Of a stretch of DNA of 64,000 nucleotides, positions 59,340 through 64,000 are shown one piece after another. Positions within the stretch are counted from its first letter, which is position 1; each line of letters opens with the position of its first letter. A model generated the notes under the pieces. It was not told the origin of the DNA. It saw only the letters and a list, made by a program, of their open reading frames with translations, and ran no database searches. A program made the translations under genes and the position numbers. Source of the stretch: Azadirachta indica (taxonomy: Eukaryota; Streptophyta; Magnoliopsida; Sapindales; Meliaceae); assembly GCA_022749755.1 (NCBI GenBank), contig CM040451.1, positions 1,364,001-1,428,000 of the forward strand, in the 5' to 3' direction.

Positions 59340-59447
59340 GAGAGTGAAGCAGTAATTGATGTCAGTGCTGTTAAGCAAGTGAAGGAACTGGGCAACATTG
59401 TGGTGGGTAAGACCAATTTGGATGAGTTTGGCGTGGTCAGTAGAATT
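59340..59447 (+). pseudogene. GatA-like amidase exon fragment
   Basis: AVIDVSAVKQVKELGNIVVG and KTNLDEFGV match the segment of plant glutamyl-tRNA(Gln) amidotransferase subunit A that contains the amidase-signature lysine (GKTNMDEFGMG); that Lys is present. The next frame (SRIRIFEIL) is unrelated and reaches a stop, and the Ser-rich amidase signature is not found nearby. It is an isolated exon-sized fragment, carried here by a transposon or left by a dead gene. Confidence 0.7.
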
Positions 59448-59599
59448 CGGATTTTTGAAATTCTGTGATATTTGAAGTATGCTCCTATTGTTGCTTCATA
59501 TTTTTTTTTTTCCATTATGAATATATATACCATTGGTTTCATTCTGGTCAAATTAATTAAAACGCGAGTGTCTTTCAGTTTATCCAAGTACTAAACGCT

Positions 59600-61700
59600 A
59601 GTTGTAGTTGGAATTTTATTTTCTTTAAGATTTTTGCGTCACTCTATGTTAAATTGTGATATTCTTAATTGCATCTTGCGTTAGTGGGTTTCAATGCTAT
59701 TGGACGCTCAATGAAATACAAGAATGTATTGTTGGGATTAAAATTTTGACGATGTTGATTTGGATTTGATTTCTACATTTAGCATGTAAAGCAGAAGGAT
59801 AAATCTCTTTAATTCTTGGGTTCCATAGGATAAATCTCTTTCATTTGGATTTGACTTCTATATCCAACAATTCAAAAATTAACCTGATATGTGTTGGTAT
59901 AAAAAGAAAGAAAGCTAACATTAAAATGAGAAGAATAATTAGGACAATGGAATCAGATGATGATTGATGTAAACAAGAAATATAATATAATCAATGTGCA
60001 CATACAGGTTTTTGAAGCATCGATTTTACGTACTGGATATATTCACAAATTTTATATATAAAAAAATTATCTTCTGATTCATACTTTTCATGCACACCCA
60101 ACTCATTACGGGATGTAACCAACCTGCTGCCTTCAGGATGAGATATTGTTTATTTTCAAGTGGCCATAATTTCAGTAGTACTTCACTGTCATATTTCCAA
60201 CTTGCCGAGACTCAAGACTAAGAAAATGTAAGAATTATTTGTCCTCAAATTCACCAGCTGGACCTCATTTTATTTTGGAATCTTTAAGAAACATACATAT
60301 ATCTTAGCATGATTAAGATATTGTAATTTTTTTAATTTTTGATTATTATAAATTGAAATTATTACCTATCAAGTTTCAATAATTAAGTAGATAAAAATGT
60401 TGCACAAGATTAAATGTTTAGCAAGTACTTTTGTTATTGGGTTTTTAAAAATTAAATAAAAATATAACATACAAATATACCCAATTTTTAAATCCCTATC
60501 ATGATAAATAAAAGGAAAGGGACTTTATTCTTGCTTTCATTTACTTTGAACTTGATTTACAAAATGGAAACATTATCACTATCATCAACTAACTCCTTCG
60601 GTATAATATATATTCTTCTTCTGCAGTGTTATCATTGTCAATCTTCTTTCTATTTAATAATTTTATTGCTAATTTTCGTCGCAGGCTTTTGTATGAAAGC
60701 CAGGTTTCTTTGGAGCTACGTTACCGTCTGAGAAAATATGTACAATTGCTAATAATAAAGTTGTTCTTATTGTCAACTAATACGATTGTGCGCGTCGTGG
60801 TGATAATTTGTTCTCCATTATTATTATTATTAATAATTTGTAGCACCTCTGCATGTGTTTTCGATACAGTGACTTTGGATTGTGGTTTTGATTATGAAAT
60901 TCAAGTGTTAGTTCATTAATTCATTATATACGATGTATATTAATTATGAGAATTCTGCATTATTTTGTGTAAAATAAACACGCGAAAGATTTGAATTCCG
61001 ATTAGTGCTCATACATATATATATATATTAAAAATTTAAAATTAGAGAGTAATTTGACAAAAAGTAAAGTTATTGTTGGGCGATTATTCCGATGCCAATT
61101 GAAGTTTTCATGCCTCAGCGATTTGGCTTAATTCCTTTGTCTCCATTTCCTTCTAATTCTTGTCCTTCATTTCCCTTAAACTCCTTCTCAATTCACTTTA
61201 GTAGATTTTATTAGAGAAAGCTAATAATGCAACCAATTTTATAAATTTTATTAACTGAGAATGATAGTTCACTTTTTTTTTTTATTTCATATTATTAGAT
61301 GTCCCACCTAGAGGTAAAAGAATTATATTATCTTATTTGATTTAAGAATTTGATGCTTCTATCAAATTTTGATTAAAGATGAATTATAAATCTAATAAAG
61401 TCAACCAAAATAGTAGGAACTAAAGGAAGATGAATTATAAAACATTAAGGGCTTTTATGATACATTATCAAACTAATGAATTAACGTAAGATATGGAAAA
61501 AAATATAGGGGCTAAGTCGTATTATCCACACGCTTTTCCTTCTATGAAAGAACAACGAAACTAATGATTCGCAACACGCTTTCTTGTTAACTCGAGTTTC
61601 TTGTCTGAGAATTTTCTAACTTTCAAAGCGCTTCTGCTATAAACACTCATACTTCAGCTTAGTTTTTTGCATCAATCTCACTTTAAATGAAAATTAAATG
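59600..61700. other. Intergenic DNA, small duplicated scraps
   Basis: Contains the GCAGGCTTTTGTATGAAAG block (60680-60698, shared with 58385), a TA microsatellite at about 61014-61029 and the promoter-like block at 61635-61690. The plus ORFs at 60501-60919 are hydrophobic low-complexity frames I cannot support as genes. Confidence 0.5.
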
Positions 61701-61706
61701 GGTAGA

Positions 61707-62300
61707 TGTTGATACCGAAATTTACAACTTCGATATCTCATGGTAAAAATTGAACTCTCTCTCAGTCTTTTTGCTAAAAGAAAAAATTTTATTGTTAGAT
61801 CGAAAGAATAATATGAATGAATTTACATGAATAGGGCATAATATGTATGTTGCCAATTTCCTTGTCCTAATAGTACTCGAAATGGATTCTAATAGAATTT
61901 TAATACCTTTCAAATTAGAATTACAACTTAAATTTGGTTTCCCATCCTCGTAAAGATTCTAATGAGCAACAGTTTTCTTAAACTTGCGATGTTAGTTGAA
62001 TCCTTCTGACCAGACAATAACAAGTTCCTATCAATTTGGCATTTGTCAAAATCATGATTCGCCTATATCTTCTCCAAGTAGATTTTCTCGCATACCAACT
62101 AAACAAGCATGATCTGACCAAGACCTGTCTTCTTCGCTGAATTGATTAAACCCCTATTCTGACTAACCAGATATTTATGCTTACTAGCATATAGCCTATT
62201 AACCCATTGGGCCTCAGGTCATTCTCCCAAGCATTAAACCCCTCAGTTTTTAGTGAAACTAGCGCTTTTATTAGAAACTTCATTTGAGCATTACTCGTAG
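61707..62300 (+). repeat. LTR-like repeat starting TGTTGATACCG, copy 2
   Basis: Partner of 53206-53800. The minus ORF at 62146-62526 lies inside and beyond it and is probably a chance frame. Confidence 0.55.
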
Positions 62301-62399
62301 GTCTGAAATGATCTTCTTGAGCACTTGAATAACTTGCTGGTATATTCGAACAACATTTAGGATGATTAAAACACTGAGCTGACCATAGCCCACAAAGCC

Positions 62400-64000
62400 T
62401 TTTGAGACGAACACACCAGGTATTCTTCTGAATAGTTATACCAGCTGCTCTTCCAAACATTAAGCCTCTTTGCCACAAATAAGAATCAAACTTCAATTGG
62501 AAGCTGAACACCGAACACGATAGCAACCTTTGAAGTTCAAATGAAGTGTTGGTGATGCAAAATGTGCTCGCTCAACATTTTGAATTTTGTGCCAGCAATT
62601 ATCGTGTATAAATGTTGTAACAATTATTTTTTTTTGATCCTTCATTGCCTTGCCACATATCTTCGTACTACTGATTCATTGTGTCTTCTCTTCAGCACAA
62701 GGTAGCCACGTCAGTAGATGGTGTCGTGGAACCATCGGGCTGTCTATCTTGACAAGAAAATCAAGGAGAGGTAAAATAGGTACAAAAATTTTAGTTTTGC
62801 CTTCTGCGTCATTTTACCTTTAAACACTGTAAACTCAAACTTTCGCTATTTTTAGTGTTCTTCACAAGCTTTCCTCCCCGTTCGCTGATAAATTTTGTTG
62901 CACGTCCGATATTCGCTTCCCTTCATTCATGAATCCTTTGACCAAGTAAGTCTTTTCTTTCTCCTAAATCTCATTATTATACATGTCTTTTTTCATTTAT
63001 CGTTAAATTGAAAGTCAGTGTGTTGCTCAAGAGTTGCTTGAGATAATGTTGTTATGATTTCCTTGTAATTCAAACTTATTTTTTTCTACTTTAAAATGTT
63101 ACAATCAACTTTGTAAAGCAGGTAAGAAACACACTAAAACAAAATTTAGGTAAATGAGCTCAGTATTAAGGGACCTAGTATCTTAAACTTTCCCTTACCT
63201 GATCAATGGATGTGTTTTGCTTTTGATTTGTAGTCCGCAACCCAAAAATATGATTGCCAATTAGTTAGAGTCTAGAATTGATTTTCAACACTTATTTTGA
63301 TTCATGATTAAATTTGACCTAACTGAATCTTGTGTACTAGGACTCCCTTTTTTTTAAGACAAGCATAAGTATAATGCTTAGCTGAGCTAACTTGTTATAA
63401 AGATAGCTGTAGCCGTGCGTAGGATAAACTCTTAGTTGACCAACTCCGTGTTGACTTTGCTTAGGTTGATCATGTTAAGATCTGAGAGATTTGATATGAG
63501 GGATATCCCTAATAGCCTAGGGAGTGAATTTGACATTTGCTCAACAAGCTCATATGAGACTAACTATAAAGCCTGAAACCAACTTCCTTGTAGGGTTAAA
63601 GTTGAGCTTATTAAAGAGCATGGGATGATCCCTTTAAACAAAGCCTAGCCTCTAGCTATATTGGACCTCAGAGTTGAGAACTTTCTAATCATCTTAGGCC
63701 CTAAATCAAATGCCTTTAGATATTTTGGACTTAAACTCGAGGTGGTAGTTTTGTCTAACAATTTTTTTAACCATGTGTATGAAGAAATGAACCCTGACAG
63801 ATCTGAGGTAGGAGACTAGGAAGTTCTTCAGAATCTTAGAGTCACCCAATAATCTAATCAGCCTTTGCCCACAAACACAACTGCTAGACCCTATTGCCAT
63901 AAAATATTCCCTTGAAGCAATATACATGAGGCACCTTTATTGTAACATGGGCAGAGTAGTGGGAATAAGAGTGGTAACAATTAGGATGAAGATGGGTCAA
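62400..64000. other. Right-end sequence, nothing identified
   Basis: More even base composition than the spacers. At 62931 ATGAATCCTTTGACCAA precedes GTAAGT, which could be a first exon, but no following exon was recognised. No motif seen on either strand. Confidence 0.4.

Noticed and set aside
60501..60919. Two overlapping hydrophobic plus-strand ORFs
   Set aside because: Low complexity, mutually overlapping, no domain or start context; one contains a scrap shared with the 58.4 kb chimera.
62146..62526. 126-aa minus-strand ORF with many Cys and Trp
   Set aside because: It overlaps the TGTTGATACCG repeat; the equivalent region of the other copy is not open, so coding is unlikely.

Overview
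This is a roughly 70% A+T stretch of plant nuclear DNA. It looks like a dicot and could be Rutaceae/Citrus, but that is a guess from gene content, not something the sequence proves. Evidence for a plant nucleus: intronless berberine-bridge-enzyme-like (BBE) genes, Ty1/copia and Ty3/gypsy LTRs, CACTA- and plant-mobile-domain remnants, an endogenous pararetrovirus fragment and a decayed piece of plastid DNA. A 100-N run at 31849-31948 is an assembly gap. Most of the window is repeats, duplications and dead genes. I find only five loci that could still encode protein: one BBE-like gene cut by the left edge, three C2-domain genes, and a candidate three-exon small gene.

Left part (1-20.7 kb). A BBE-like gene lies on the minus strand at 1-1345. 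Its 5' end and about 5 kb of upstream DNA (unit 1, about 1141-6490) are directly duplicated as unit 2 (about 6709-12665). Unit 2 keeps only a start-less N-terminal BBE stub and carries a 1.25 kb insertion with a degraded pararetroviral protease region. A third, plus-strand BBE fragment follows (12883-13178). Next comes a second direct duplication, unit A (13513-16520) and unit B (17351-20720), separated by a fragment that looks like a Ulp1/C48 protease from a transposon. Unit B has a 312-bp retroposon-like insert with a 13-bp target-site duplication.

Middle part (20.7-39 kb). A plastid-derived segment (rpl33 3' end plus rps18, minus strand) sits at about 21.5-22.24 kb. On the minus strand, three short exons with matching phases and GT-AG borders (24270-25846) join into a candidate 52-aa protein. 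A 1453-bp Ty3-type LTR in the same orientation ends about 100 bp upstream of its start. Beyond it are the 3' part of that retrotransposon, a dispersed repeat, a fourth (pseudo)BBE on the plus strand running into the gap, a copia LTR with primer-binding site, and a decayed plant-mobile-domain gene.

Right part (39-64 kb). Five tandem plus-strand copies of a small C2-domain gene occur at 39.6, 46.5, 49.4, 51.7 and 55.8 kb. Copies 2, 3 and 5 are open (172, 172, 173 aa); copies 1 and 4 are pseudogenes. The intervals hold an En/Spm-like transposase remnant interrupted by a 1454-bp solo LTR with 5-bp TSD, RNase-H-like and copia reverse-transcriptase fragments, a 47-bp minisatellite and copies of an LTR-like repeat. 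Further right are a chimeric ORF running into copia RT and a single exon-sized fragment resembling GatA. The last 2 kb holds nothing I can identify.

The window therefore records two local gene-family expansions (BBE-like flavoenzymes and C2 proteins), with decay and apparent gene conversion inside a transposon-rich region. I found no CRISPR array, operon, rRNA or tRNA gene.
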